Assembly: GCA_964194845.1 (NCBI GenBank) | Contig: CAXMNX010000035.1 | Span: 25,312-89,311 of the forward strand | Source of the DNA: CAXMNX01 sp964194845 | Lineage (GTDB): Bacteria; Pseudomonadota; Alphaproteobacteria; Rhodobacterales; Rhodobacteraceae | Reading direction: 5' to 3' | Length of the DNA stretch: 64,000 bases | In this document: positions 48,951 through 58,378 of the stretch, one piece after another | Layout of the letters: each line of letters begins with the position of its first letter | How positions within the stretch are numbered: the first letter of the stretch is position 1 | Translations under genes and position numbers: made by a program | Notes under the pieces: generated by a model | What the model was told of the DNA's origin: nothing | Databases searched by the model: none | Seen by the model: only the letters and a program-made list of their open reading frames with translations

Positions 48951-51194
48951 ATGGCGCGCCTTCCCACAAAGGACGAAATCCTTGCCTGGATTTCTGACAA
49001 CCCCACACAAACCTCGAAACGCGACATCGCGAAGGCGTTTGGTATCAAAGGCGCCGGCCGCATCGACCTCAAGCGGCTTTTGAAGGAACTCGAAGCCGAC
49101 GGCCATCTGGAAAAACGCCGGAAGACCTACCGCGATCCCGAACGTTTGCCGCCGGTGTCTGTGCTTCAGGTTCAGGAACCCGACGCTGACGGTGATCTGT
49201 TCGCGCGCCCACTGGAATGGCAGGGCGAAGGCCCAGAGCCGCGGATCCTGCTGGTGCTTCGCGCCGCGGATCCAGCGCTGGGTGCAGGTGACCGCATCCT
49301 TGCGCGGCTGACTGCGGTCAAGGACCAAGACCATGCTTATGATGGGCGGCTGATCCGCCGTATCGGCACAAATCCCAAGAAACTGTTGGGGATATTTCGC
49401 AAATCCGCCGAGGGTGGGCGAATATTGCCTATCGACAAAGGTGTCGCCCGCGAATGGCGCGTGACGCAGGACGCTACGAGCGGCGCAAAAGACGGCGAGC
49501 TTGTCGAGGCTGAACAGATCGGACCGAAGGACCGGCTTGGACTGCCAAAGGCAAAGATTGTCACGCGCCTTGGTGATCCGACCGCCCCCAAAGCCGTGTC
49601 GCTGATTGCAATCCACCAACATGCCATCCCCGATGAATTTCCCGACGACGTGATCGCCGAGGCTGACGCGATGTCCCCGGCGGGCCTGTCGGGCCGCCGG
49701 GATCTGCGCGATCTGCCATTGGTGACCATCGACCCGGGCGATGCGCGCGATCATGATGACGCGGTTTTGGCGATTGCCGACGATGACCCGAAGAACTCGG
49801 GTGGTTTTGTGCTTTGGGTCGCCATTGCCGACGTTGCCCATCACGTGCGGCCGGGCACCGCTTTGGACTGCGAAGCGCGAAAGCGCGGCAACTCGACCTA
49901 TTTCCCGGATCGCGTCGTGCCGATGTTGCCGGATCGTCTGTCGGGAGATCTTTGTTCGCTGCATGAAGGCGTCGAACGTGCCTGCATCGCGGCGCGCATC
50001 CGTATCGACGCCAACGGCGAAAAGATCGATCATGAATTCATTCGCGGATTGATGCGATCGACGGCCTCGCTGAACTACGAGGAGGTTCAGGACGCAATAG
50101 GTGGCAGCCCGAACGAACGGACAGAGCCGCTTCTGGATACGGTCCTGCGTCCGCTTTATGCGGCTTACGCTGCCTTGACCAAGGCGCGTGCGCGTCGCCA
50201 GCCGCTCGAGCTGGATTTGCCGGAACGCCGCATTGTTCTGGATGACGATGGCCGTGTCCGGTCGGTGGCATTCAAAGACCGGCTCGACGCGCATCGGCTG
50301 ATCGAGGAATTTATGGTGCTGGCCAATGTCGCCGCTGCCGAGGCGCTGATCGCCAAAAAGCAACCGCTGTTGTTTCGCGATCACGAAGAACCAGCACCCG
50401 AAAAGCTCGACACTTTGCGCGAAGTTGCGCTTGCCGAAGGGCTGACCTTGGCGAAGGGCCAGGTCTTGAAAACGGCGCATCTAAACCGGCTGCTTCAGGC
50501 GGCGCGGGACACCGATGCCGCCGAGCTGATCAATCTTGCGACGCTCCGGTCGATGACCCAGGCTAACTATGCGCCTGAAAATGTTGGGCATTTCGGCCTT
50601 GCCCTAAAGGCCTACGCGCATTTCACCTCGCCTATCCGGCGCTATGCAGACCTGATCGTGCATCGCGCGCTTGTCACAGCGCATGGCTGGGGTGACGATG
50701 GGCTAACGCTTGATGACGCGGATCAGCTCGACCAAACCGGCACGCATATTTCCGAGACGGAACGCCGGTCAATGGTGGCCGAGCGCGACACGAACGACCG
50801 CTATCTGGCGGCGTTTCTATCTGATCGGGTGGGTGCCGAATTTCCCGGTCGCATCTCGGGCGTCCAGCGGTTCGGCGTGTTTGTGAAACTCGACGAGACG
50901 GGCGCGGATGGACTTGTTCCGGTGCGGTCCATTGGCCGCGAATATTTACACTTTGACGGCGACAACCAGACATTGTCGGGATCGGATACCGGCCTGACCC
51001 TTGGCCTTGGGCAGCGCGTCACCGTACGCATTGCCGAGGCCGTTCCGGTGACCGGCGGTCTGATGCTCGAACTTATCGAAATTGAAGGTAAAGCGCCCAA
51101 GCGCGATCAGGCCCGGCGGCCGGGAAAAGGCCCGGTCCGGCGAAATGCACGAAAGTCGGCAAAAGCCCGGCGCAAGGTTTCCCGCCAGCGGTGA
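48951..51194 (+). CDS. rnr: Ribonuclease R
   Basis: A 747-residue 3'-5' exoribonuclease of the RNB family that degrades structured RNA. An N-terminal winged helix (KDEILAWISDNPTQTSKRDI) and cold-shock domains precede the catalytic RNB domain, with VTIDPGDARDHDDAVLAI carrying the magnesium-binding aspartates. The S1 domain (EFPGRISGVQRFGVFVKL) and a basic tail (KRDQARRPGKGPVRRNARKS) follow. Full length. It also interacts with trans-translation in other bacteria, which fits the ArfB rescue theme. Convergent with the zinc-ribbon gene. Confidence 0.95.
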   Translation: MARLPTKDEILAWISDNPTQTSKRDIAKAFGIKGAGRIDLKRLLKELEADGHLEKRRKTYRDPERLPPVSVLQVQEPDADGDLFARPLEWQGEGPEPRILLVLRAADPALGAGDRILARLTAVKDQDHAYDGRLIRRIGTNPKKLLGIFRKSAEGGRILPIDKGVAREWRVTQDATSGAKDGELVEAEQIGPKDRLGLPKAKIVTRLGDPTAPKAVSLIAIHQHAIPDEFPDDVIAEADAMSPAGLSGRRDLRDLPLVTIDPGDARDHDDAVLAIADDDPKNSGGFVLWVAIADVAHHVRPGTALDCEARKRGNSTYFPDRVVPMLPDRLSGDLCSLHEGVERACIAARIRIDANGEKIDHEFIRGLMRSTASLNYEEVQDAIGGSPNERTEPLLDTVLRPLYAAYAALTKARARRQPLELDLPERRIVLDDDGRVRSVAFKDRLDAHRLIEEFMVLANVAAAEALIAKKQPLLFRDHEEPAPEKLDTLREVALAEGLTLAKGQVLKTAHLNRLLQAARDTDAAELINLATLRSMTQANYAPENVGHFGLALKAYAHFTSPIRRYADLIVHRALVTAHGWGDDGLTLDDADQLDQTGTHISETERRSMVAERDTNDRYLAAFLSDRVGAEFPGRISGVQRFGVFVKLDETGADGLVPVRSIGREYLHFDGDNQTLSGSDTGLTLGLGQRVTVRIAEAVPVTGGLMLELIEIEGKAPKRDQARRPGKGPVRRNARKSAKARRKVSRQR

Positions 51195-51202
51195 TTGTTG
51201 GA

Positions 51203-52153
51203 TCAGGTTCCGCCAGCGGCACCGGCCATCAGGCTATCCAAAGCGTCTCGCGCCGCATTTGCCCAGTCGACATAGGCGATCAGCGCCTGTTCGGTGCCGG
51301 GCAGTGCCGAAGCGATGGCGGGTGCCCAGGCGTAGGCAATCACCAAAAGTGCTGCCAATCCGACCGAGGCCACAAATCCAAGCCGAAAACCGCGCTGGCG
51401 CTCTTCGACAACTTCAGGCGAAACCGGTTCGTCGCGGTTGTCGCCCGTTGGGCGCAGGCTTGAATTAATCTCTTCGATATCAGGCAACAGATCACGGCGC
51501 GGTGCCTGATATTCGTCTTCGCCCGTATCGATTTCAACTTCGCCGTCGTCTTCGCCGCGCAACTTTGCCATTCGGGCGCGAAGCGCACGCGAAGGCGTTT
51601 GACGCTCTTCCGGCGCAGGCAGTCCAAATTCGGGCTGAGTCTCAATCGGGGCCGCTTCGGATCGGCGCCTGGATATCTCGTGTTCGGCTTCTTCCCGCAA
51701 CACATCAAGGTCAGCAACATCCGCTGGCCGCCTTATCGGGGCCGGATCTTCGGGGGCCTCCGCCTTTTCAGCCACGGCTGTTTCTTGCGGGGCGTCCTCG
51801 GGTTCCGGTATATCCTCGGGTTCTGGCGCTTCGGCTGTAGGGGTTACTGGGCGCGTCTCGGGCCAATCCCAATCCTCGGCTTCTTGTTCGACCCAGGCGT
51901 CTTCCTGCGGCGGTTCAGCGTCAGCTGTGGGCTCTGGTTCCGGTTCGTGGATAAACTCGTCTTCCGACGATTGTTCGGCCGCATCAGCCGGTGTTTCCCC
52001 GGTAACGCCTTCCTTAGCCGCCTCGGCCAAAGGTGGCGGCAGTTCAAACCAGGTGTTCCCGCAATTGGAACACTGCACATCGCGGCCTTCATCGGGGATG
52101 AGGCCAATATCTATTTCGTATTGCGCGCTGCAATTTGGACAAACTAGTCGCAT
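51203..52153 (-). CDS. Zinc-ribbon, single-span membrane protein
   Basis: A 316-residue protein of the MJ0042/zinc-ribbon family. The ribbon is at 1-38: MRLVCPNCSAQYEID, then VQCSNCGNTWFEL (CxxC and CxxC). A long acidic, Pro/Glu-rich spacer (about 50-150; PEPEDIPEPEDAPQE) and a charged region precede one membrane helix (about 270-290, GFVASVGLAALLVIAYAWAP) and a short C-terminus. Unknown function; such proteins sit near cell-division genes in alphaproteobacteria. Divergent from ftsE, with 141 bp between starts. Confidence 0.75.
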   Translation of the reverse strand: MRLVCPNCSAQYEIDIGLIPDEGRDVQCSNCGNTWFELPPPLAEAAKEGVTGETPADAAEQSSEDEFIHEPEPEPTADAEPPQEDAWVEQEAEDWDWPETRPVTPTAEAPEPEDIPEPEDAPQETAVAEKAEAPEDPAPIRRPADVADLDVLREEAEHEISRRRSEAAPIETQPEFGLPAPEERQTPSRALRARMAKLRGEDDGEVEIDTGEDEYQAPRRDLLPDIEEINSSLRPTGDNRDEPVSPEVVEERQRGFRLGFVASVGLAALLVIAYAWAPAIASALPGTEQALIAYVDWANAARDALDSLMAGAAGGT

Positions 52154-52294
52154 TGTTCTTGCCCCGTCTTTTGTCGCCTCGTTCATCGCCGGTACGTTGC
52201 CGGGTCCGATTTCGACCTTCTCTAGCACTTTCGATAGCATTCTCAAAGCACCGGCGTTGCACGTCGCCGAGGCTTGAGGCAAAAGCGTCGCGAC

Positions 52295-52987
52295 ATGACT
52301 GACGAAGCCGCAATCGAACTAACATCCGTCGCCATGAGCTACGGCGGGCGCGCGCTCTTTCGTGACGTGTCGGTCAGCCTTGCCCCCGGCAGCTTTCATT
52401 TTCTGACCGGACCATCGGGTGCCGGCAAAACCACACTGATCAAGCTTTGCTACAGCGAGCTGACGCCGACCGAAGGCCGGGTCGCAATATTTGGCGAGGA
52501 TACCGGGGCTATGGCGCGCGACGACGTCGCGAAAATGCGCCGCCGCGTCGGGGTCGTTCATCAGGACTGCCGCTTTATTGATCATCTGAACGTTTCCGAA
52601 AACGTGCTGTTGCCGGTCACCGTCAGCGGTGCGACGGCGGCAGACATCGAGGCAAACATGTCGGATCTTCTGGGCTGGGTCGGGCTGACCAACATGGCGG
52701 ACCAGACGCCACCCGAACTTTCAGGCGGCGAACGCCAGCGCGCGGCGCTTGCGCGTGCGGTCATTTTGTCGCCTGACTTGATACTTGCCGACGAACCCAC
52801 CGGCAACGTCGACTGGGAAATGTCCCTGAACATCCTTAACCTGTTGATCGAGCTTAATAAACTTGGAAAGACCATCCTTTGCGCAACACATGACATGTCG
52901 TTGATCCGGCAGGCGAAAACCCGCGTTTCGGCCCGTGTCTTAAGATTGCATAATGGATCGGTCGAACTGGCGGGGGCCGAACTTTGA
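52295..52987 (+). CDS. ftsE: Cell-division ABC ATPase FtsE
   Basis: A 230-residue ABC ATPase. Walker A is GPSGAGKTT (39-47), the Q-loop VVHQDCRFIDHLN, signature LSGGERQRAALARA, Walker B LILADEPTGNVD and the His switch ATHDMSLI. With FtsX it controls peptidoglycan hydrolases at the septum. The ATG at 52295 begins MTDEAAIEL; a TTG at 52274 is less likely. The stop overlaps the TTG of ftsX. Confidence 0.93.
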   Translation: MTDEAAIELTSVAMSYGGRALFRDVSVSLAPGSFHFLTGPSGAGKTTLIKLCYSELTPTEGRVAIFGEDTGAMARDDVAKMRRRVGVVHQDCRFIDHLNVSENVLLPVTVSGATAADIEANMSDLLGWVGLTNMADQTPPELSGGERQRAALARAVILSPDLILADEPTGNVDWEMSLNILNLLIELNKLGKTILCATHDMSLIRQAKTRVSARVLRLHNGSVELAGAEL

Positions 52988-53874
52988 AGCTGTTCTGGGT
53001 TCTCGTTCGTGGCGACAGCAGCGCTGAAAAAGTGGTCCCGCCCACCGGGTTGACCGCATTGCTGACCACGGCAAGTGCTGCCGCAATGGCGTTTCTGGCG
53101 GTTTTTGTGCTCGCGCTTGCGCTGACGGCAGGCAGGCAGGCATCCGATTGGGAAGACGCGCTTGCGGATACTGCAACGGTTCGAATTTCCGCGCCTGACG
53201 AGACGATCGTCGCCCAGGTTGAAGCTGTGGAGGCGATCCTTGCCCAGACGCCGGGCGTTGGCGCAACCCGGCAATTGAGTGCCCAAGAACAGTTGGACAT
53301 CCTGGCACCCTGGTTCGGCCCGGACGTGCCGCTTGATGCGCTTCGGTTGCCGATATTGATCGAAGTGAAAATCGACGGGGGTGGGCCGGATGTGATCGGC
53401 CTTGAACAGCGATTCGCCGCTGAAGCGCCGGGCGCGGTCTACGACGATCACGGGCGCTGGCGCGTGCCAATGGTCCGCGCGGCGCAAGGCCTGCGCCGCC
53501 TCGCGATGACCGGGCTGTTGCTCATTGCGGGCGTCACGGGCGTGACAATTGCGCTCGCGGCCTCGGCGTCGCTGGCGGCCAACGGTCAGGTGATCGATGT
53601 GCTGCGACTGGTGGGTGCCGAAGACGCCTATATTACGCGCGCGTTTGTTCGGCGGTTTACACTCAGGGCATTGATCGGTGGTGCGGTCGGAACTGTTTTC
53701 GGGCTGGTTGCTGTCGCACTTGTGCCCAATGTGTCGGCATCAAACATTGGTGCCGATGTCGGCTTCAATGGGGCCGAATGGCTCTGGCCGATACTTGCGC
53801 CCCTTGCGGCCGGCGGTCTTGCGTTTGCAGCAACCCGGCTTGCCGCCGCAAGGCGCCTGAAAGAGGTGTCGTGA
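52984..53874 (+). CDS. ftsX: Cell-division protein FtsX
   Basis: A 296-residue membrane protein: an N-terminal cytoplasmic segment, one helix (about 22-45), a periplasmic loop (about 46-165, with TVRISAPDETIVAQVEAVEA) that contacts hydrolase activators, and three C-terminal helices (LLLIAGVTGVTIALAASASL, IGGAVGTVFGLVAVALVP, LWPILAPLAAGGLAFAATRL). The start is TTG within the ftsE stop, so synthesis is coupled to FtsE. The stop overlaps the acyltransferase ATG. Confidence 0.92.
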   Translation: MKLFWVLVRGDSSAEKVVPPTGLTALLTTASAAAMAFLAVFVLALALTAGRQASDWEDALADTATVRISAPDETIVAQVEAVEAILAQTPGVGATRQLSAQEQLDILAPWFGPDVPLDALRLPILIEVKIDGGGPDVIGLEQRFAAEAPGAVYDDHGRWRVPMVRAAQGLRRLAMTGLLLIAGVTGVTIALAASASLAANGQVIDVLRLVGAEDAYITRAFVRRFTLRALIGGAVGTVFGLVAVALVPNVSASNIGADVGFNGAEWLWPILAPLAAGGLAFAATRLAAARRLKEVS

Positions 53875-54599
53875 TGCAAGTGATCCAACTGATCAGGTCG
53901 CTGATCTTCAACTTCTTTGTCTACGCCGCGATGCTGGTCTATTCGATTTTGTACGCACCCTACGCCATCGCCAGCCGCGAAGGTGCGGTTCGCGCCGCCC
54001 ACGGCTGGTGCAGCTTTGTCGTCTGGTCCGCACGCTGGATGATCGGGCTTAAGACCGAGATACGCGGCACACCGCCAACCGGCGAAGTTATGATTGCCGC
54101 CAAGCACCAGTCGTTCTTCGACATTATTGTTATCTACAGCGCATTGCCACGGGCCAAATTCATCATGAAACGCGAATTGTTGTATGCGCCGCTTCTTGGC
54201 CAATACGCGATGCGAATGGGCTGTGTGCCGGTAAACCGGGGCAAGCGGGGCAAGGCGATTGCGCAGATGAAAATGGATGTGGAAAGCGGTCGCGCCAAGC
54301 CCGGACAGCTGGTGATCTATCCGCAAGGAACCCGCGTCGCGCCGGATGCGTATAAGCCCTATAAATACGGCACCGGCATTCTTTACGAGCAACTTGGACA
54401 GACCTGCGTGCCGGTTGCCACAAATATCGGTCATTTCTGGCCGAAGCGGCAGTTTTTCAGAAAACCCGGCACGGCCATTATTGAATTTCTCGATCCCATT
54501 GAACCCGGACTGCCCGTGGCAGAGTTCATGCCGCTGATCGAGAGCGGGATCGAGACCGCTTCGAAACGGCTTCTGGCCGAAGCAAGGGCGGCGGAATGA
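53874..54599 (+). CDS. 1-acyl-sn-glycerol-3-phosphate acyltransferase (PlsC-like)
   Basis: A 241-residue membrane-bound acyltransferase of the PlsC family that acylates lysophosphatidate in phospholipid synthesis. The catalytic HxxxxD is His78-Asp83 in AAKHQSFFDII, the substrate loop is VNRGKRGKA and YPQGTR replaces the usual FPEGTR. An N-terminal helix (about 8-30) anchors it. Overlaps ftsX and the next gene by 1-4 nt. Confidence 0.9.
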   Translation: MQVIQLIRSLIFNFFVYAAMLVYSILYAPYAIASREGAVRAAHGWCSFVVWSARWMIGLKTEIRGTPPTGEVMIAAKHQSFFDIIVIYSALPRAKFIMKRELLYAPLLGQYAMRMGCVPVNRGKRGKAIAQMKMDVESGRAKPGQLVIYPQGTRVAPDAYKPYKYGTGILYEQLGQTCVPVATNIGHFWPKRQFFRKPGTAIIEFLDPIEPGLPVAEFMPLIESGIETASKRLLAEARAAE

Positions 54600-55195
54600 T
54601 CGAAACCGTCGAAGCGCTCGAAGCGCTCTATGGCACGCCCAAAGCAACCTCGAACCGCAAAGTCGCGGACAAACTGGTGCCGGTTTATCGCCGTTGGATC
54701 GAACGGTCCCGGTTCTGCATCCTGACCACGGTCGGACCCGAAGGCACCGACGGCAGCCCGCGCGGCGATAATGGCCCGGTCGCGACCGAGATCGACCAGA
54801 CCACGCTGGCGATACCTGATTGGCGCGGCAACGATCGGATCGACAGCCTGCGCAACATTGTCCGCGATCCACGGGTTTCGCTGATGTTCATGATCCCCGG
54901 TTCGACCAATGTCGTGCGCGTCAACGGGCGCGGGCGTATATCTGCGGAAATGGAACTACTGCAACGGTTCCAGCGCGGCGGCGCCTTGCCGAGAAGCGTT
55001 ATTCTGATCGACATTGGCGAGGTTTATTTCCAATGTTCGCGCGCTCTTATGCGCTCGCGCCTTTGGTCAACAGGCGACGAAAGCGATGGTTTGCCGACAC
55101 CCGGCGACATGCTGAAAACGATGACGGACGGCGAAGTCGGCGGCGAGAATTACGATGTCGAATGGCCAGAACGCGCCCGGAAAAGTTTGTGGTAA
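54596..55195 (+). CDS. PPOX-class flavin-binding protein
   Basis: A 199-residue split-barrel flavoprotein of the pyridoxamine-phosphate-oxidase-like group (MSMEG_1061 type). SRFCILTTVGPEGTDGSPRG (about 41-60), VATEIDQTTLAIPDWRGN and SLRNIVRDPRVSLMFMIPG match the FMN-binding barrel. Likely reductase or heme/flavin handling; the reaction is unknown. ATG overlaps the acyltransferase stop (ATGA). Confidence 0.83.
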   Translation: MIETVEALEALYGTPKATSNRKVADKLVPVYRRWIERSRFCILTTVGPEGTDGSPRGDNGPVATEIDQTTLAIPDWRGNDRIDSLRNIVRDPRVSLMFMIPGSTNVVRVNGRGRISAEMELLQRFQRGGALPRSVILIDIGEVYFQCSRALMRSRLWSTGDESDGLPTPGDMLKTMTDGEVGGENYDVEWPERARKSLW

Positions 55196-55305
55196 GATCG
55201 TGCTGCGGCTGACTGTCCGATGACGCCCGCACAGCATTGGTTGCCGAAACCTTGTTCTTGTTATCACCTGTCGTCATAAAGTGGCTGACACCGGAAGGAA
55301 CGGGT

Positions 55306-56268
55306 ATGCAGAACTATCTCGAGTTCGAGAAACCGCTGGCCGAGATCGAAGGCAAGGCCGAAGAACTGCGCGCGATGGCGCGTGCCAACGAAGAGATGGA
55401 CGTCGAGAAAGAGGCCGCCGCGCTCGACAAGAAAGCGGCGAACATGCTGAAAGATCTCTACAAAGTTCTGACGCCGTGGCGAAAATGCCAGGTCGCACGG
55501 CACCCCGACCGCCCCCATTGCAGCGAATACATCGAGGCGCTGTTCACCGAATATACGCCGCTTGCGGGGGACAGAAATTTCGCGGACGATCTGGCCGTTA
55601 TGGGCGGGCTTGCGCGCCTGAACGACCGGCCGATAATGGTGATCGGTCACGAAAAAGGCCACGACACCAATTCCCGGATCGTACGCAATTTCGGCATGGC
55701 GCGCCCCGAGGGCTATCGAAAGGCGATCCGCCTGATGGACCTTGCCGACCGGTTTAATGTGCCCGTTGTGACACTTGTGGACACACCCGGCGCTTATCCC
55801 GGCAAGGGTGCCGAAGAGCGCGGCCAGTCGGAAGCCATTGCACGGTCAACCGAGAAATGCCTGCAACTTGGTGTGCCTATGGTCAGTGTCATCGTTGGCG
55901 AAGGTGGTTCGGGCGGGGCTGTGGCATTTGCCACGGCAAATCGTGTCGCGATGCTGGAACACTCGATTTATTCGGTGATTTCGCCTGAAGGCTGTGCGTC
56001 GATCCTGTGGAAAGACGCCGAAAAGATGCGCGAAGCCGCCGAAGCGCTTCGTCTGACCGCGCAAGACCTGCACAAGCTTGGTGTCATCGACAGAATAATC
56101 GCCGAGCCGATGGGCGGCGCCCAGCGCGACCGGCCATCGACGATCGAAGCGGTTGGCGTGTGCATCAGCGATATTCTGGACGAGCTTGGCGATCTTTCGC
56201 GTGAAGATGTCCGAAAAGACCGGCGCATGAAGTTTTTGAATATGGGGGCCAAGGGCCTCGCGGCGTGA
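55306..56268 (+). CDS. accA: Acetyl-CoA carboxylase carboxyltransferase, alpha subunit
   Basis: A 320-residue subunit that, with AccD, transfers carboxyl from biotin to acetyl-CoA for fatty-acid synthesis. YLEFEKPLAEIEGKAEEL begins the family's N-terminal helix; PEGYRKAIRLMDLADRFNVP, VDTPGAYPGKGAEERGQSEA and GEGGSGGAVAFA are the crotonase-fold active-site blocks. GAAGGA lies 7 nt before the ATG at 55306. Convergent with the CPA2 antiporter. No AccD is present in the window. Confidence 0.97.
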   Translation: MQNYLEFEKPLAEIEGKAEELRAMARANEEMDVEKEAAALDKKAANMLKDLYKVLTPWRKCQVARHPDRPHCSEYIEALFTEYTPLAGDRNFADDLAVMGGLARLNDRPIMVIGHEKGHDTNSRIVRNFGMARPEGYRKAIRLMDLADRFNVPVVTLVDTPGAYPGKGAEERGQSEAIARSTEKCLQLGVPMVSVIVGEGGSGGAVAFATANRVAMLEHSIYSVISPEGCASILWKDAEKMREAAEALRLTAQDLHKLGVIDRIIAEPMGGAQRDRPSTIEAVGVCISDILDELGDLSREDVRKDRRMKFLNMGAKGLAA

Positions 56269-56290
56269 TTTCGACAGGGCAAATTGGCGG

Positions 56291-58189
56291 CTAACCTGGC
56301 TCCTTCCCTGTGCCGTCGCGTATCGCCGCCATCGTCTCTCCCAGCTCCACCTGCCAGGTTTCGCGAATTTCCTTGATCGCTTCGATGTAAGCTTCGTTCT
56401 CGACGGCGGGCACATCCAGATCAAATGCCCCCGCCACTTCGATCATCGAGCGCCGATCCATATCGTCGAATGCGTCGACCATCGATTGCGCATTCTCTCT
56501 CGAAGCGCCCAAAGCCTCCAATGCTGAACGCCCCATGCGGACCGAACTGTCATAGGTTTCCCGAATGATGTCGCGGCATCCCACGGCCCAGAGGTGATAG
56601 ACATGATGCCGGTTTCGCGCGCGGGCAACTACATGAAGATCGGGATAGTTTTCGATGGCGTATTTTGCGAGTTTGGTAATCTTGTCCTCATCGTCAATCG
56701 CAATGACAAGGATTTTCGCATCGGCAATTCCGGCGGCATGGAGCAGATCCGGTCGCGTTGCGTCGCCATAGTAAGCCCGCGCGCCAAACACCCGCAGATT
56801 GTCGATCTGTTCCGAACTATAGTCGATCACCGTGGTCGAATATCCGGCGGATTCGACGATGCGGCCAACGACCGTTCCAATCCGTCCAAAACCGGCGACA
56901 ATAACCGATCCCTGTTCTTCAATCGCGTCCTCTTCGCGGGCTTGCGTGTCGCTGAACTTGGGCGCGATCACGCGATCATAAAGAATGAACAGCGCAGGGG
57001 TCAGCAACATGCTCAGCGCGATCACCAGCAGCAGTTGGTCTGCAACAATTTGAGGAATGACAGCGTTCGCGACCGTGAATGACAGCAGGACAAATCCGAA
57101 CTCGCCCGCCTGCGCCAGACCCAGCGTCAGCAGCCAGCGATCGGTGCCGCGCAGGCCGAATACGGTTCCGAGCGCGAAAAGCACAAACCCCTTCAGTGCG
57201 ATAAGCCCAAATGTCAGGGCGAAAGTGATCGCGAGGTTGTCGTACAAAAGACCAAAGTTGATCGCGGCACCCACGGTCATAAAAAATAAACCCAGAAGCA
57301 GGCCACGGAACGGGTCAATATCCGATTCCAACTCGTGCCGGTACTCGCTGTTGGCCAGCACGACGCCCGCGATGAAGGTGCCCAGCGCCGGCGACAGCCC
57401 CACCAGCGTCATCAAAAGCGCGATCCCGACGACCATCATCAACGCCGCTGCTGTGAACAGCTCGCGAAGCTGGGCGACGGCAATAAAGCGAAAGATCGGG
57501 CGGGTCAGATAGCTGCCGCCAAGGATGACGGCGGCGATGGCCGCCAGCGTCACCAGCGCGGTTTCCCCGCCATTCAGCCCGTCAACCAAACTCAACGCCG
57601 GGCCGTGGTCGCCCTCGGCCTGAACCTCGGTCACGCCATGGGTTTCGGCGGCGACACTCGCGGTATCCAACAGCCCGGGCATCGCCAGCAGCGGCACCAG
57701 CGCCAGCACGGGAATGACCGCGATGTCCTGGGTCAGCAGGATCGAAAAGCTGGATTGTCCGCCGTCCGATTTCATCAATCCCTTCTCGTTCAGCGTCTGC
57801 AAAACAATTGCCGTCGATGACAAAGCCAGCACCAAACCGATGGCGAGCGCCACGGACCAGACCTGCCCGAATATCAGCGCGACACCCATGACCGCCAGCG
57901 TCGTCGCCGCAATCTGCCCGCCGCCGAGCCCGATCAGCCGCCCGCGCATCGACCAAAGCTGGCGCGGCTCCAGCTCCAGCCCGACGAGAAACAGCATCAT
58001 CACAACGCCAAACTCGGCAAAATGCTGGATTGACACAACGTCAACGTTCAGCAATGCCAGAAGCGGGCTGATGACGATCCCGGCGATCAGATAACCAAGC
58101 ACCGATCCCAGCCCAAGCCGCGAGGCGATGGGCACCGACACGACGCCAGCCACCAGAAAGATAAACGCCAAAAGCAGGAAGTCGGTCAT
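56291..58189 (-). CDS. CPA2-family cation:proton antiporter (KefB/YbaL-like)
   Basis: A 632-residue protein: an antiporter domain of about 12 helices (1-385), with GVVMMLFLVGLEL and SSTAIVLQTL as CPA2 landmarks, then a cytoplasmic RCK_N domain with the dinucleotide motif VIVAGFGRIGTVVGRIVESAG (about 420-440), and a helical tail. It probably exchanges potassium or sodium for protons, gated by nucleotides or glutathione-like ligands. AGGA precedes the ATG at 58189; upstream in-frame codons lack similarity. Confidence 0.9.
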   Translation of the reverse strand: MTDFLLLAFIFLVAGVVSVPIASRLGLGSVLGYLIAGIVISPLLALLNVDVVSIQHFAEFGVVMMLFLVGLELEPRQLWSMRGRLIGLGGGQIAATTLAVMGVALIFGQVWSVALAIGLVLALSSTAIVLQTLNEKGLMKSDGGQSSFSILLTQDIAVIPVLALVPLLAMPGLLDTASVAAETHGVTEVQAEGDHGPALSLVDGLNGGETALVTLAAIAAVILGGSYLTRPIFRFIAVAQLRELFTAAALMMVVGIALLMTLVGLSPALGTFIAGVVLANSEYRHELESDIDPFRGLLLGLFFMTVGAAINFGLLYDNLAITFALTFGLIALKGFVLFALGTVFGLRGTDRWLLTLGLAQAGEFGFVLLSFTVANAVIPQIVADQLLLVIALSMLLTPALFILYDRVIAPKFSDTQAREEDAIEEQGSVIVAGFGRIGTVVGRIVESAGYSTTVIDYSSEQIDNLRVFGARAYYGDATRPDLLHAAGIADAKILVIAIDDEDKITKLAKYAIENYPDLHVVARARNRHHVYHLWAVGCRDIIRETYDSSVRMGRSALEALGASRENAQSMVDAFDDMDRRSMIEVAGAFDLDVPAVENEAYIEAIKEIRETWQVELGETMAAIRDGTGKEPG

Positions 58190-58378
58190 GTTATGTGTCC
58201 TGTCGCCACAGTCATCGCGCCATGGTTTCGGCTGCGGCAAGCGGGGTCAAGGGTTGGGGTGGAATTGAGCGAGGGATTGGAGGAGGCTGCGGGCCCAAAC
58301 CAGTCGTCCGACGCCTCTCCCTCGGCGGTTAAAAAATACGCGCCCTGACAATGCTGGCTCGGCATGATACTTGGCTCC